From: Thermoplasmatota archaeon
GTDB taxonomy: Archaea; Thermoplasmatota; Thermoplasmata; Thermoplasmatales; Thermoplasmataceae
NCBI GenBank assembly: GCA_023488885.1
Contig: JAMDDH010000029.1
Span: forward strand, 1 to 42,988
Length of the DNA stretch: 42,988 bases
Direction of reading: 5' to 3'
The first letter of the stretch is position 1, and each line of letters starts with the position of its first letter. Both the position numbers and the translations under genes were made by a program. Under the pieces are notes generated by a model, which saw only the letters and a list, made by a program, of their open reading frames with translations, had not been told where the DNA came from and did no database searches. Of the stretch, positions 35,865 to 42,988 are shown one piece after another.

Positions 35865-37502
35865 ATGTTATCAGGAAATATGCCGATATTTGTGCTCAAG
35901 GAAGGTACACAAAGAGAACAGGGTAAGAATGCCCAGAAGAACAACATCGAGGCAGCTAAAGCTATTGCCGACGCTATAAGGACCACACTTGGCCCGAAAG
36001 GCATGGACAAAATGCTGGTTGACTCGATAGGAGATATTATCATTTCAAACGATGGAGCAACCATTTTGAAAGAAATGGATGTCGACCACCCAACGGCGAA
36101 AATGATCGTTGAGGTTGCAAAATCGCAGGACACAGCGGTCGGAGACGGGACAACTTCCGCAGTTATACTCGCAGGAGAACTCCTGAAACAGGCAGAAGCT
36201 CTTCTTGAGCAGGGTGTGCACTCCACTGTTATAACTAACGGATACAGGCTGGCAGTTAACGAAGCCAAGAAACAGCTCGAGAACTCTTCAGTAAAGGCAA
36301 CAGACGATGCCACACTGAGGAAAATATCCATGACTGCTCTGTCGGGAAAGAACTCAAGCCTCTCCAGTGATTTCCTCTCCAGTCTCGTAGTTAAAGCGGT
36401 TAACGCAGTTGCTGAAGAAAGAAATGGCAAGACTATCGTAGACACTGCAAATATAAAGGTTGATAAGAAGAACGGTGGAGGGGTTAGTGACACTCAGTTC
36501 ATAAACGGCCTCGTCATCGACAAGGAAAAAGTTCATGCAAAAATGCCATCAACAGTCAAAGACCCGAAAATAGCGCTTATAGATTCTGCTCTTGAAATCA
36601 AGAAAACAGAAATAGAGGCAAAGGTCCAGATTACTGATCCTTCGAAGATACAGGGCTTCCTGACACAAGAATCCGACACATTCAAGACAATGGTCGAAAA
36701 GATCAAGAAAAGCGGTGCAAACGTTGTACTATGCCAGAAAGGTATAGATGACATCGCCCAGCACTATCTTGCCAAGGAAGGAATTTACGCTGTCAGAAGA
36801 GTTAAGAAGAGTGACATGGAAAAACTGGCCAAGGCAACTGGCGCTAAGATCGTTACAAATCTTGATGACCTGACTGCTGATTCGCTGGGAAAAGCCGAGA
36901 AAGTCGAAGAGAAGAAAATCAGCGATGACAGGATGACATTCATAACCGGCTGTGCCAATCCAAAAGCTGTCAGCATACTGATCAGGGGTGGAACAGAACA
37001 CGTGGTATCAGAGATCGAGAGATCACTGAACGATGCAATACGTGTTGTGGCAATAACAAAAGAGGACGGCAGGCTTCTCCCTGGCGGAGGGGCTATTGAA
37101 GCTGAACTCGCAATGAAAATCCGGGCATTTGCCAATACAGTTGGAGGCAGGGAGCAACTTGCAATCGAAGCTTTTGCCAGAGCACTCGAGATCATTCCAA
37201 GAACTCTGGCCGAAAACGCAGGCATGGACCCGATTAACACTCTCATACAGCTGAAGGCTGAACACGAAAAAGGTCATTCTTCGTACGGAATCGATTTTGA
37301 GCAGAACAAGGTCGGAGACATGAACAAAGTCGGCGTTGTTGATCCGCTCCAGGTCAAAAAACATGCACTTGAAAGTGCTGTTGAGGTTTCGACAATGATT
37401 CTGAGAATCGATGATGTTATAGCCAGCAGGAAATCAAGCGGCGGCGAGTCACCTGGCGGAATGCCCGGTGGCATGGGTGGCATGGGCGGAATGCCCTACT
37501 AA
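35865..37502 (+). CDS. Thermosome subunit (group II chaperonin)
   Basis: A 545-residue ATP-dependent chaperonin of the CCT/thermosome type, which forms stacked rings that fold proteins. Motifs: TTLGPKGMDKMLVDSIGD near the N-terminus, the ATP-site GDGTT (93-97), NDGATILKEMDV, the apical helical-protrusion region around SALEIKKTEIEAKVQI, and GGGAIEAEL. It ends in a Gly/Met-rich tail (GGMPGGMGGMGGMPY), as is normal. The start ATG 35865 has GAGGTGA upstream; an ATG at 35880 is possible. Thermoplasmatales usually have alpha and beta subunits; which one this is cannot be told by eye. A T tract and then an IS605 element follow. Confidence 0.97.
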   Translation: MLSGNMPIFVLKEGTQREQGKNAQKNNIEAAKAIADAIRTTLGPKGMDKMLVDSIGDIIISNDGATILKEMDVDHPTAKMIVEVAKSQDTAVGDGTTSAVILAGELLKQAEALLEQGVHSTVITNGYRLAVNEAKKQLENSSVKATDDATLRKISMTALSGKNSSLSSDFLSSLVVKAVNAVAEERNGKTIVDTANIKVDKKNGGGVSDTQFINGLVIDKEKVHAKMPSTVKDPKIALIDSALEIKKTEIEAKVQITDPSKIQGFLTQESDTFKTMVEKIKKSGANVVLCQKGIDDIAQHYLAKEGIYAVRRVKKSDMEKLAKATGAKIVTNLDDLTADSLGKAEKVEEKKISDDRMTFITGCANPKAVSILIRGGTEHVVSEIERSLNDAIRVVAITKEDGRLLPGGGAIEAELAMKIRAFANTVGGREQLAIEAFARALEIIPRTLAENAGMDPINTLIQLKAEHEKGHSSYGIDFEQNKVGDMNKVGVVDPLQVKKHALESAVEVSTMILRIDDVIASRKSSGGESPGGMPGGMGGMGGMPY

Positions 37503-37513
37503 CCCTGAAACAC

Positions 37514-37520
37514 TTTTTTT
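37514..37520 (+). terminator. Oligo-T terminator of the thermosome gene
   Basis: Seven consecutive T residues 12 bases after the stop codon, the typical archaeal termination signal. The IS605-type element begins right behind it. Confidence 0.55.
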
Positions 37521-37527
37521 AACATTT

Positions 37528-37550
37528 GCGAGCGGGAATTCCCCTTTCGC
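37528..37550 (+). repeat. IS605 left-end hairpin
   Basis: Outer arms GCGA and TCGC, inner self-complementary GGGAATTCCC. The following GCAAGATAGGG (37549-37559) is shared with the remnant end near 16789-16799. Confidence 0.65.
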
Positions 37551-37608
37551 AAGATAGGGGGATGAAAGCGAGTGAAAGGTTTATTGTTAGCTACATAATA
37601 GCTGACCT

Positions 37609-38031
37609 ATGGCGTATGATCTGGACAAGGGTGCGCATTCCGTGTACTCATTATACTATCACTTTATCCAGGTCGTGAAATACCGGAAGAAGGTATTCAC
37701 CAATGATGCCATCGTGGATTTCCTGAAGATGAAGGCAAGGGAGATTGCTGACACATTCAATGTCGATATACTGGACATGGAATGTGATAAGGATTACTTT
37801 CACATGCTTTTCAAATCCACACCCATACTCAACATACCACAATTCATCAACGCAATCAAGACCATAACATCAAGGGAGATACAGCGTAAATTCCCGGAAA
37901 TAAAGAAGGATCTTTGGAAAGGAAAGTTCTGGTCACCTTCATACTTCCTTGCAACTTCGGGTCAGGTTACGCTGGATGTGCTGAAAGGATATGTAGATTC
38001 CCAGGAGGTTAAGCGTCATGAGAACGTATAA
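37609..38031 (+). CDS. tnpA: IS200/IS605 transposase TnpA (HUH fold, altered motif)
   Basis: A 140-residue Y1 transposase that cuts and rejoins single-stranded element ends. Family blocks: HFIQVVKYRKKVF near the N-terminus, and FWSPSYFLATSGQVTLDVLK with the catalytic Tyr128 in GYVDSQ. The metal-binding HUH site normally reads HxH (often DHVH); here it is DYFH, so Tyr63 replaces the first His and His65 is kept. TAC versus CAC is one transition, so this may be a lesion or a lineage variant. The gene overlaps tnpB by 14 bases. Confidence 0.92.
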   Translation: MAYDLDKGAHSVYSLYYHFIQVVKYRKKVFTNDAIVDFLKMKAREIADTFNVDILDMECDKDYFHMLFKSTPILNIPQFINAIKTITSREIQRKFPEIKKDLWKGKFWSPSYFLATSGQVTLDVLKGYVDSQEVKRHENV

Positions 38032-39235
38032 GTTCAGGCTATACCCATCTGCGGAACAGCAAGGGCTGCTTATCGAGCAGTTGAACCTCTGCCGTGAACT
38101 CTACAATGCAATGCTACAGCAGAGGATATATGCATACAGATCAGGAAAGAAAGTCAACTACAACTCACAACAGGACGAACTCCCTGAGGTCAGGAAGGGA
38201 TTCCCTGAATACGGCAACATACATTCTCTTGTGATACAGGATGTTGCACACAGGGTTGACAAGGCATATGACAACTTCTTCAGAAGAATCGGGGAAAGAA
38301 AGAGGGGAAGAAATCTCAAGGCGGGATTCCCGCGATTCAAGTCCAGGTACAGTTCCATCACATATATACAATCTGGATTCAAGATAACGGACAACGGACA
38401 AGTATGGTTTTCAAAGATCGGTGAAATTCGCATGTTCATGCACAGATCCATCGTGGGACAGATCAAGACCCTCTCCATAAAAAGGGACAGTGTTGGAGAT
38501 TGGTTCATCACCATCGTTGTGGAAGCGCCCAAGAAGGAGAGGCCGTTACAGGAAATGAAAGTAAAACAACAGGTTGAACTGATCAATCCCATCGGCACAG
38601 ATCTCGGACTGAAATCCATCATAACAACCAGTGAGGGACTGCAGATAGAGCCTCCGAAGTACCTGAGAAAATCTGAAAAGAAGCTGAAGAGGGCACAGAA
38701 ACAACTCTCAAGGAAGAAGAAAGGGTCTGGAAAAAGGATAAAGGCGAAGAAGAAGGTCGCAAAGATCCACAGGAAGATCGAAAGGCAGAGGGATGATTTT
38801 TCACACAAAATATCCAGGGGCCTTGTGGTGGATCACGATCTCATCGCCTTCGAGGACCTTAACATAAACGGAATGATCAGGAATCACCACATTGCAAAGA
38901 GCATAGCGGATGCAGGATGGAATAAAATCGTCAGGTATACGATGTACAAGGCTGAAAGTGCCGGTGCATCTGTTGTGCTGGTTGATCCCAGGCATACATC
39001 ACAGAAATGCTCAGGATGTGGAAACATAAAGCTTAATCTGAAACTTTCAGATCGCATATACCACTGCAATGCATGCGGTCTCACAATAGATCGTGATCTG
39101 AATGCGGCAATAAACGTCCTGAATGACGGATTGATAAAGGTAGGGAGGGGCACTCCCGAATATACGCCCGTGGAGATTGGAGCTCTACCCGAAAAGGCAA
39201 CTCCGGTCGTTGAAACGGGAAGCCCCCTGCGTTAG
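38018..39235 (+). CDS. tnpB: TnpB RNA-guided nuclease of the IS605 element
   Basis: A 405-residue TnpB. An N-terminal helical/WED part begins MRTYKFRLYPSAEQQGLLIE. The RuvC triad is intact: Asp195 in GTDLGLK, Glu279 in FEDLNING, and Asp360 in DRDLNAA. These lie almost exactly where ISDra2 TnpB has D191, E278 and D361. The zinc finger has Cys331/334 and Cys350/353. TnpB uses an RNA transcribed from the element's right end to cut donor sites and keep the element. The stop codon lies inside the right-end hairpin, so the guide RNA should overlap the 3' end of this gene. Confidence 0.96.
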   Translation: MRTYKFRLYPSAEQQGLLIEQLNLCRELYNAMLQQRIYAYRSGKKVNYNSQQDELPEVRKGFPEYGNIHSLVIQDVAHRVDKAYDNFFRRIGERKRGRNLKAGFPRFKSRYSSITYIQSGFKITDNGQVWFSKIGEIRMFMHRSIVGQIKTLSIKRDSVGDWFITIVVEAPKKERPLQEMKVKQQVELINPIGTDLGLKSIITTSEGLQIEPPKYLRKSEKKLKRAQKQLSRKKKGSGKRIKAKKKVAKIHRKIERQRDDFSHKISRGLVVDHDLIAFEDLNINGMIRNHHIAKSIADAGWNKIVRYTMYKAESAGASVVLVDPRHTSQKCSGCGNIKLNLKLSDRIYHCNACGLTIDRDLNAAINVLNDGLIKVGRGTPEYTPVEIGALPEKATPVVETGSPLR

Positions 39236-39242
39236 CTGGGGG
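39223..39242 (+). repeat. IS605 right-end hairpin (predicted omega-RNA 3' part)
   Basis: CCCCC-TGCGTTAGCT-GGGGG, overlapping the tnpB stop at 39233-39235. In TnpB systems the RNA scaffold ends at the element boundary just past such a structure, and flanking DNA then supplies the guide. Confidence 0.6.
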
Positions 39243-39333
39243 AGGATGTCACTATTTCAGGACTTTAGCAGGATAGATATTTCCTCTGGCAGTATATATT
39301 CGCAACTAAATTTTGCTAATGTTGCAGAACAAG

Positions 39334-39347
39334 TTTATTTAATTTAT
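39334..39347 (+). promoter_or_regulatory. TATA box of the sucCD-argF operon
   Basis: TTTATTTAATTTAT, centred about 30 bases before the TTG start of sucC. It lies about 85 bases beyond the IS605 end, so the insertion left it intact. Confidence 0.6.
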
Positions 39348-39370
39348 CCGTATCGCTCGCTGGTGATTCT

Positions 39371-40480
39371 TTGAATCTCTATGAGTATATGGGTAAGGAG
39401 ATTTTCAGGAAATACGGAATCCCGGTACCCGATGGATACGTTACCGAAAAACCCTCGGATACAAGGGAATACAAAAAACCTGTAGTCGTAAAATCACAGA
39501 TTTTGCTTGGAGGCAGAGGCAAATCTGGCGGAATTAAGTTTGCCAAAAGTCAGGAAGATTTGAAAAACTCGGTCAGAGAGCTCCTCGGTTCAAAGATCCG
39601 CGGATTGCAGGTGACCAAGGTGCTGGTTGAGGATATGATCAACATTAAGCACGAATACTACGTGAGTATAGCCTTAAACAGGTCGGAAAGATCTCCGGTC
39701 CTTATTGCCAGTTCAGCAGGTGGAGTAGAAATTGAAGCCGTCCCGCAAAAAGATATTTTCACCAGGAAGATTGACACCCTTCTTGGCTACTCTGATTTCA
39801 TCGGAAGAGAAGCATCAAAGTTCATGAACCTCGACAAAAATCTCTCATCCCAGTTTCGAGACATCCTAGGCAGACTGTACAAGATATTTGTTGAAGAGGA
39901 CTGTGAACTTGTCGAGATCAACCCGCTTGTGGAAACAGCTGAAGGCAAACTGGTCGCTGCTGACGCAAAGATAGTCATGGACAACGATTCAATGTTCAGG
40001 CACAAAGAGATCAATATAACGGACCCCGAAAAAACCCCTCTTGAGCTTGAAGCGCAATCAAAGGGCTATGCATTCGTGGAACTTGACGGGCAGATTGGTG
40101 TGATAGCAAACGGTGCAGGACTTACAATGGCCACTCTCGATGCACTCACTCTCCATAAAGGCAAACCGCGAAATTTCCTTGATCTTGGCGGAACAGACGA
40201 CGTAGAAACGGTAGCAAATGCTTTTGACCTTGTATTAAAGGCGAACCCGAAAGCGATTCTTATAAACATATTCGGAGGTGTAACCAAAGGTGACACTGTA
40301 GCCAATGGTATAGTCATGGCAAAAAAACGGTTCAATATATCCAAGCCGATTGTAGTAAGGCTCAGCGGAGTCCATGAGGAAGCGGGCAGGGAAATTCTGA
40401 AACAGAACGGCATAGAATCTTATCCCACGATGATGGAAGCAATCGAGAGGGTTGTAAAAGTGGCAGGTGTTTCACAATGA
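39371..40480 (+). CDS. sucC: Succinyl-CoA synthetase (ADP/GDP-forming) beta subunit
   Basis: The nucleotide-binding subunit of succinyl-CoA ligase in the citric acid cycle, 369 residues. The ATP-grasp domain starts MNLYEYMGKEIFRKYGIPVP and contains the VKSQILLGGRGKSGGIKFA loop and the metal-binding LVEINPLVE. The C-terminal flavodoxin-like domain has NGAGLTMATLDAL, FLDLGG and INIFGGVTKGD. The start must be TTG 39371 to obtain the family N-terminus; a TATA box about 30 bases upstream suggests little or no leader. The stop overlaps sucD by four bases. Confidence 0.97.
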   Translation: MNLYEYMGKEIFRKYGIPVPDGYVTEKPSDTREYKKPVVVKSQILLGGRGKSGGIKFAKSQEDLKNSVRELLGSKIRGLQVTKVLVEDMINIKHEYYVSIALNRSERSPVLIASSAGGVEIEAVPQKDIFTRKIDTLLGYSDFIGREASKFMNLDKNLSSQFRDILGRLYKIFVEEDCELVEINPLVETAEGKLVAADAKIVMDNDSMFRHKEINITDPEKTPLELEAQSKGYAFVELDGQIGVIANGAGLTMATLDALTLHKGKPRNFLDLGGTDDVETVANAFDLVLKANPKAILINIFGGVTKGDTVANGIVMAKKRFNISKPIVVRLSGVHEEAGREILKQNGIESYPTMMEAIERVVKVAGVSQ

Positions 40481-41334
40481 CAGTTTTGGTAAACAAAGAT
40501 ACGAAGGTCATAGTTCAGGGTATTACGGGCCACCAGGGTTCATTCCACGCAGGTGAAATGATCAAATTCGGCACCAAGGTTGTAGCAGGAGTAACCCCCG
40601 GCAAGGGAGGCACGAAATTCCAGGATACTGTGCCCATAGTAGACAGCGTTGTTGACGCAATGAGTTTTGAACCTACAGCAACAATGATATCCGTTCCCGC
40701 ACACCTGGTACGCGATGCCGCGTTTGAGGCTATAGACCAGGGCATAAAACTGATATACATTCTCACTGAACACGTCCCTTTCCATGATTCCATGGATATC
40801 GTACATGAAGCCAGACAGAGGGGACTTACCGTCATTGGTCCAAACGGACCCGGAGTAACCGTACCTTTTGAATGCAAGATCGGTATCATGCCAAACCAGA
40901 TATTCAAGCAGGGAGACGTAGCAGTGGCATCAAGAAGCGGCACTCTTACCTATGAGATCGTGGAAGCCATAACAAGAAGCGGCATGGGCGAAAGTGCAGT
41001 TATAGGGCTCGGCGGCGATCCGGTAGTTGGAATGACATATATCGACGTCCTGAAACTGTTCGAGGCTGATGATCGAACCAGGAAGATAGTTCTTGTCGGT
41101 GAGATTGGGGGCAACAATGAAGAACTTGCAGCTAAATATATTAAGGAACATGTGACGAAAAAAGTGGTTGCATACATAACCGGGAGGAGCGCTCCACCAG
41201 GCAAGAGAATGGGTCATGCAGGAGCTATAATAGAGAAAGGTGTCGGAACAGCCGAATCGAAGATAAAAGCGTTCACAGATGCCGGCGTCCAGGTAGCTGA
41301 ATACCCTGTTGACGTACCGAAACTATTGAAGTGA
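40477..41334 (+). CDS. sucD: Succinyl-CoA synthetase alpha subunit
   Basis: The CoA-binding, phosphohistidine subunit, 285 residues. The N-terminal CoA domain has VQGITGHQGSFHAGEMI and GVTPGKGGTKF. The C-terminal part has GPNGPGV, RSGTLTYEIVEAITRSGMG and the phosphorylated His247 in MGHAGAIIEKG. The ATG overlaps the sucC stop (ATGA), and argF begins at its own stop. Complete and typical. Confidence 0.97.
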   Translation: MTVLVNKDTKVIVQGITGHQGSFHAGEMIKFGTKVVAGVTPGKGGTKFQDTVPIVDSVVDAMSFEPTATMISVPAHLVRDAAFEAIDQGIKLIYILTEHVPFHDSMDIVHEARQRGLTVIGPNGPGVTVPFECKIGIMPNQIFKQGDVAVASRSGTLTYEIVEAITRSGMGESAVIGLGGDPVVGMTYIDVLKLFEADDRTRKIVLVGEIGGNNEELAAKYIKEHVTKKVVAYITGRSAPPGKRMGHAGAIIEKGVGTAESKIKAFTDAGVQVAEYPVDVPKLLK

Positions 41335-42251
41335 TGAACATGAAAAGAGACATAATTTCAGTGCTTGACATGAAGGATGATCTCGAGGACCTCATAGATC
41401 TTTCGATCAGATTGAAGAAACAGAGATACCAGGATTTCCCTTCTGCAAAGAACCGTATCCTCGGCATGATATTCGAGAAACCAAGCACGAGGACGAGAGT
41501 ATCGCTGGAAACCGCCATGGTTCAACTGGGAGGGCATGCCATATACCTAAATCCCAACGACATGCAGGTGGGAAGAGGAGAGACCGTCGCTGACACAGGC
41601 AGGGTCCTTTCAGGCTTTGTAGATGTCATATCGTACAGGGCTTTCAAACACGAGAACGTCGTAGAACTTGCAAAAAATTCTACAGTACCGGTCATAAATG
41701 CCCTGGACGATCTGGAACACCCAGTTCAGATAGTCGCGGACTTCATGACCGTAAAGGAGAAGAAGACCAGGGTGAACGGACTCAAGGTAAGTTACGTTGG
41801 CGACGGAAACAATGTGGCAAACTCACTTCTGCTTGGCAGCGCTCTTCTCGGATCGGACATATCTATCGGTTGCCCGAAGGGATTCGAACCGAACAAGGAG
41901 ATTCTGGAGACAGCCAGGAACATTGCAAAGCAGAATTCATGTAAGGTGGAAGTCACTGACGATCCAGTCAAGGCCGTAGAGTCCGCTGACATAATATATA
42001 CGGACGTGTGGGTTTCGATGGGCGAGGAAAAACAGAGGGAACAGAAAGAGAAGATATTCGGGAAGTACCAGGTAAATTCTGATCTCGTACAGCATGCGAA
42101 CAGGGACTTCATCTTTTTACACTGCCTCCCGGCACACAGGGGACTTGAAGTTTCCGATGAGGTAATAGGCGGAGTTCACAGCGTAGTATTTGACGAAGCT
42201 GAAAACAGGTTACACACCGCGAAGGGGATAATTCTCACACTTATCTCCTAA
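41331..42251 (+). CDS. argF: Ornithine carbamoyltransferase
   Basis: Makes citrulline from ornithine and carbamoyl phosphate (arginine synthesis, or reverse in arginine breakdown). 306 residues from GTG 41331; ATGs at 41334 and 41340 are equally plausible, the last with AGTGAT at ribosome-site distance. Motifs: carbamoyl-phosphate loop EKPSTRTRVSLE, LDDLEHPVQIVADFMT, ornithine loop VSMGEE, and HCLPAHRG. Aspartate carbamoyltransferase is excluded by VSMG and HCLPA. It overlaps the sucD stop, so arginine metabolism is tied to the citric acid cycle operon here. Confidence 0.96.
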   Translation: MMNMKRDIISVLDMKDDLEDLIDLSIRLKKQRYQDFPSAKNRILGMIFEKPSTRTRVSLETAMVQLGGHAIYLNPNDMQVGRGETVADTGRVLSGFVDVISYRAFKHENVVELAKNSTVPVINALDDLEHPVQIVADFMTVKEKKTRVNGLKVSYVGDGNNVANSLLLGSALLGSDISIGCPKGFEPNKEILETARNIAKQNSCKVEVTDDPVKAVESADIIYTDVWVSMGEEKQREQKEKIFGKYQVNSDLVQHANRDFIFLHCLPAHRGLEVSDEVIGGVHSVVFDEAENRLHTAKGIILTLIS

Positions 42252-42366
42252 TTTTTTGACAACATCGCGTTCAAAAAAGCAATGAAATGAACATTACATT
42301 TCAGGATTTCCCGTCAAATTGAAAATTGCAGTTGTCAGTACAGCTGCAATCGTCTATTTTTCAGTG

Positions 42367-42988
42367 CTATCCAGTGTACTTATGGTTCGCATCATTTTCA
42401 TTCACGATATTCCTGAAATAACTAAAGTAGACAAATACCGTGATAAACATGGCAGTCAGGACTCCCCCAATGAGTGTTATCGCGTTTATGTATTCCGTCA
42501 TCACTGAACTATTCATCAGGGCAAGGGCGTTTACCTGTCCGTTGAAGAAATATGGATATTCCAGCAATCCATAATACATGATTGCGGAATACGTGCCCAG
42601 AACCACCATCACTTTCGATATGATCCCGTAATCCTTAAGATACGAAATATAACTGACCAGTAAAATTGTGAGAACCACGATGAAGTATAAAAGGTACTTC
42701 AGAAAATTGGCAAATATGTATGGCGTATACAATGAGGTTGCCACAGCGATTAACACAACCGCTGCAAGAAGGAATATGATGGGTAGCATTTTAGACGGCT
42801 TTTTCATTTCAAAGAATATCATCGACACAGATACGGTTATAAGCGCTATTCCAACAAAATATAGGAGATTGAAGTAGTTTGCAAACATTATTACAAGATC
42901 TATTGTACCGTCCTTCAGATTAATGGGGATGCCGCTAACCGATGATGTCAGCATCGATATCGCAATAAATGCAACAAGCAGCATTGAG
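42367..42988 (-). CDS. Multi-pass membrane protein, C-terminal part (possibly CydB-like)
   Basis: An open frame of about 205 residues that continues past the right window edge; the codon before the ATG at 42984 is a sense codon. It contains about six hydrophobic helices (around FANYFNLLYFVGIALITVS, MLPIIFLLAAVVLIAVATS, YLLYFIVVLTILLVSYISYL and others). The last part reads LLEYPYFFNGQ, then a final helix and YFRNIV. This ending (Pro-containing loop, terminal helix, aromatic/Arg tail) recalls subunit II of cytochrome bd-type oxidases, common in Thermoplasmatales. The resemblance is loose; an unrelated membrane protein is possible. Confidence 0.45.
   Translation of the reverse strand, partial: SMLLVAFIAISMLTSSVSGIPINLKDGTIDLVIMFANYFNLLYFVGIALITVSVSMIFFEMKKPSKMLPIIFLLAAVVLIAVATSLYTPYIFANFLKYLLYFIVVLTILLVSYISYLKDYGIISKVMVVLGTYSAIMYYGLLEYPYFFNGQVNALALMNSSVMTEYINAITLIGGVLTAMFITVFVYFSYFRNIVNENDANHKYTG

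Larger units (their letters stand above)
37526..39250 (+). mobile_element. Complete IS200/IS605-family element (tnpA + tnpB)
   Basis: A left hairpin at 37528-37550 (GCGA...TCGC enclosing GGGAATTCCC) and a right hairpin at 39223-39242 (CCCCC / GGGGG around TGCGTTAGCT) frame tnpA and tnpB in the same direction. There are no inverted or direct repeats, as expected for this family, which moves as single-stranded DNA. The element sits between the thermosome terminator and sucC and disrupts neither gene. Exact ends are estimated from the hairpins and from the shared flank TTAACAT with the solo end near 16764. Confidence 0.85.

Noticed and set aside
35837-36493. Long minus-strand open frame opposite the thermosome gene (218 codons)
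   Set aside because: It lies wholly antisense to a certain chaperonin gene, has a Ser/Thr/Phe-rich composition typical of a shadow frame, and no start signals.

Overview
The window reads as chromosomal DNA of an acidophilic, heterotrophic euryarchaeon, most likely of the order Thermoplasmatales. Archaeal information-processing genes are present: two TFB transcription factors, Gar1, KEOPS Pcc1, archaeal GluRS, a stand-alone GMP synthetase glutaminase subunit, a group II chaperonin and aTrm56. They sit beside a bacterial-type gyrBA pair and a bacterial-type Ada, both typical of lineages that acquired bacterial genes. Many genes have a TATA-like box about 25 bases before the start codon and look leaderless; genes inside operons often have GGTG or GGAGG ribosome sites. 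The order assignment is inference, and I cannot name a species.

Layout. Bases 1-1807 hold a mobile-element graveyard on the minus strand, an IS66-like transposase start and an IS1634-like transposase broken by a TAA, ending beside tRNA-Leu(CAA). Bases 2025-8538 are housekeeping: pcc1, gar1-tfb, a second divergent tfb with the GMP synthetase glutaminase subunit, a PRC-barrel protein, gltX with a Nog1-like GTPase, and a DUF1059 protein. Bases 8667-15937 hold three small ORFs, then gyrB-gyrA-homoserine dehydrogenase and an MBL hydrolase. Bases 15923-23794 are an accessory stretch rich in alkylation-repair genes: methyltransferase-AlkA, Ogt, and Ada followed by an EamA transporter. It also carries gene remnants and a solo end of an IS200/IS605 element. 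Bases 24108-28281 hold a cysteine-synthase-like enzyme, an APC permease and an orphan gene pair.

Bases 28450-31395 contain tRNA-Asn and a CAU tRNA five bases apart, an aTrm56 fused to an HD domain with an overlapping wHTH gene, tRNA-Gln and unrecognised proteins. Bases 31436-35757 hold an atypical SDR, a thiolase-fold protein without the expected nucleophilic Cys coupled to a DUF35 protein, and a double-length ThyX-like protein. Bases 35865-42988 hold a thermosome gene, a complete IS200/IS605 element (tnpA and tnpB with both hairpin ends), sucC-sucD-argF, and the 3' part of a membrane-protein gene cut by the window edge.

The observations I would examine first are: the tandem ThyX-like protein, whose two halves keep complementary parts of the ThyX motif; the Cys-less thiolase/DUF35 pair; the solo IS605 left end, which shares its flank with the complete copy; the alkylation-repair neighbourhood; and the aTrm56-HD fusion beside a tRNA-Asn whose T-loop has C at position 55. 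No CRISPR array, rRNA, SRP RNA or RNase P RNA was seen.
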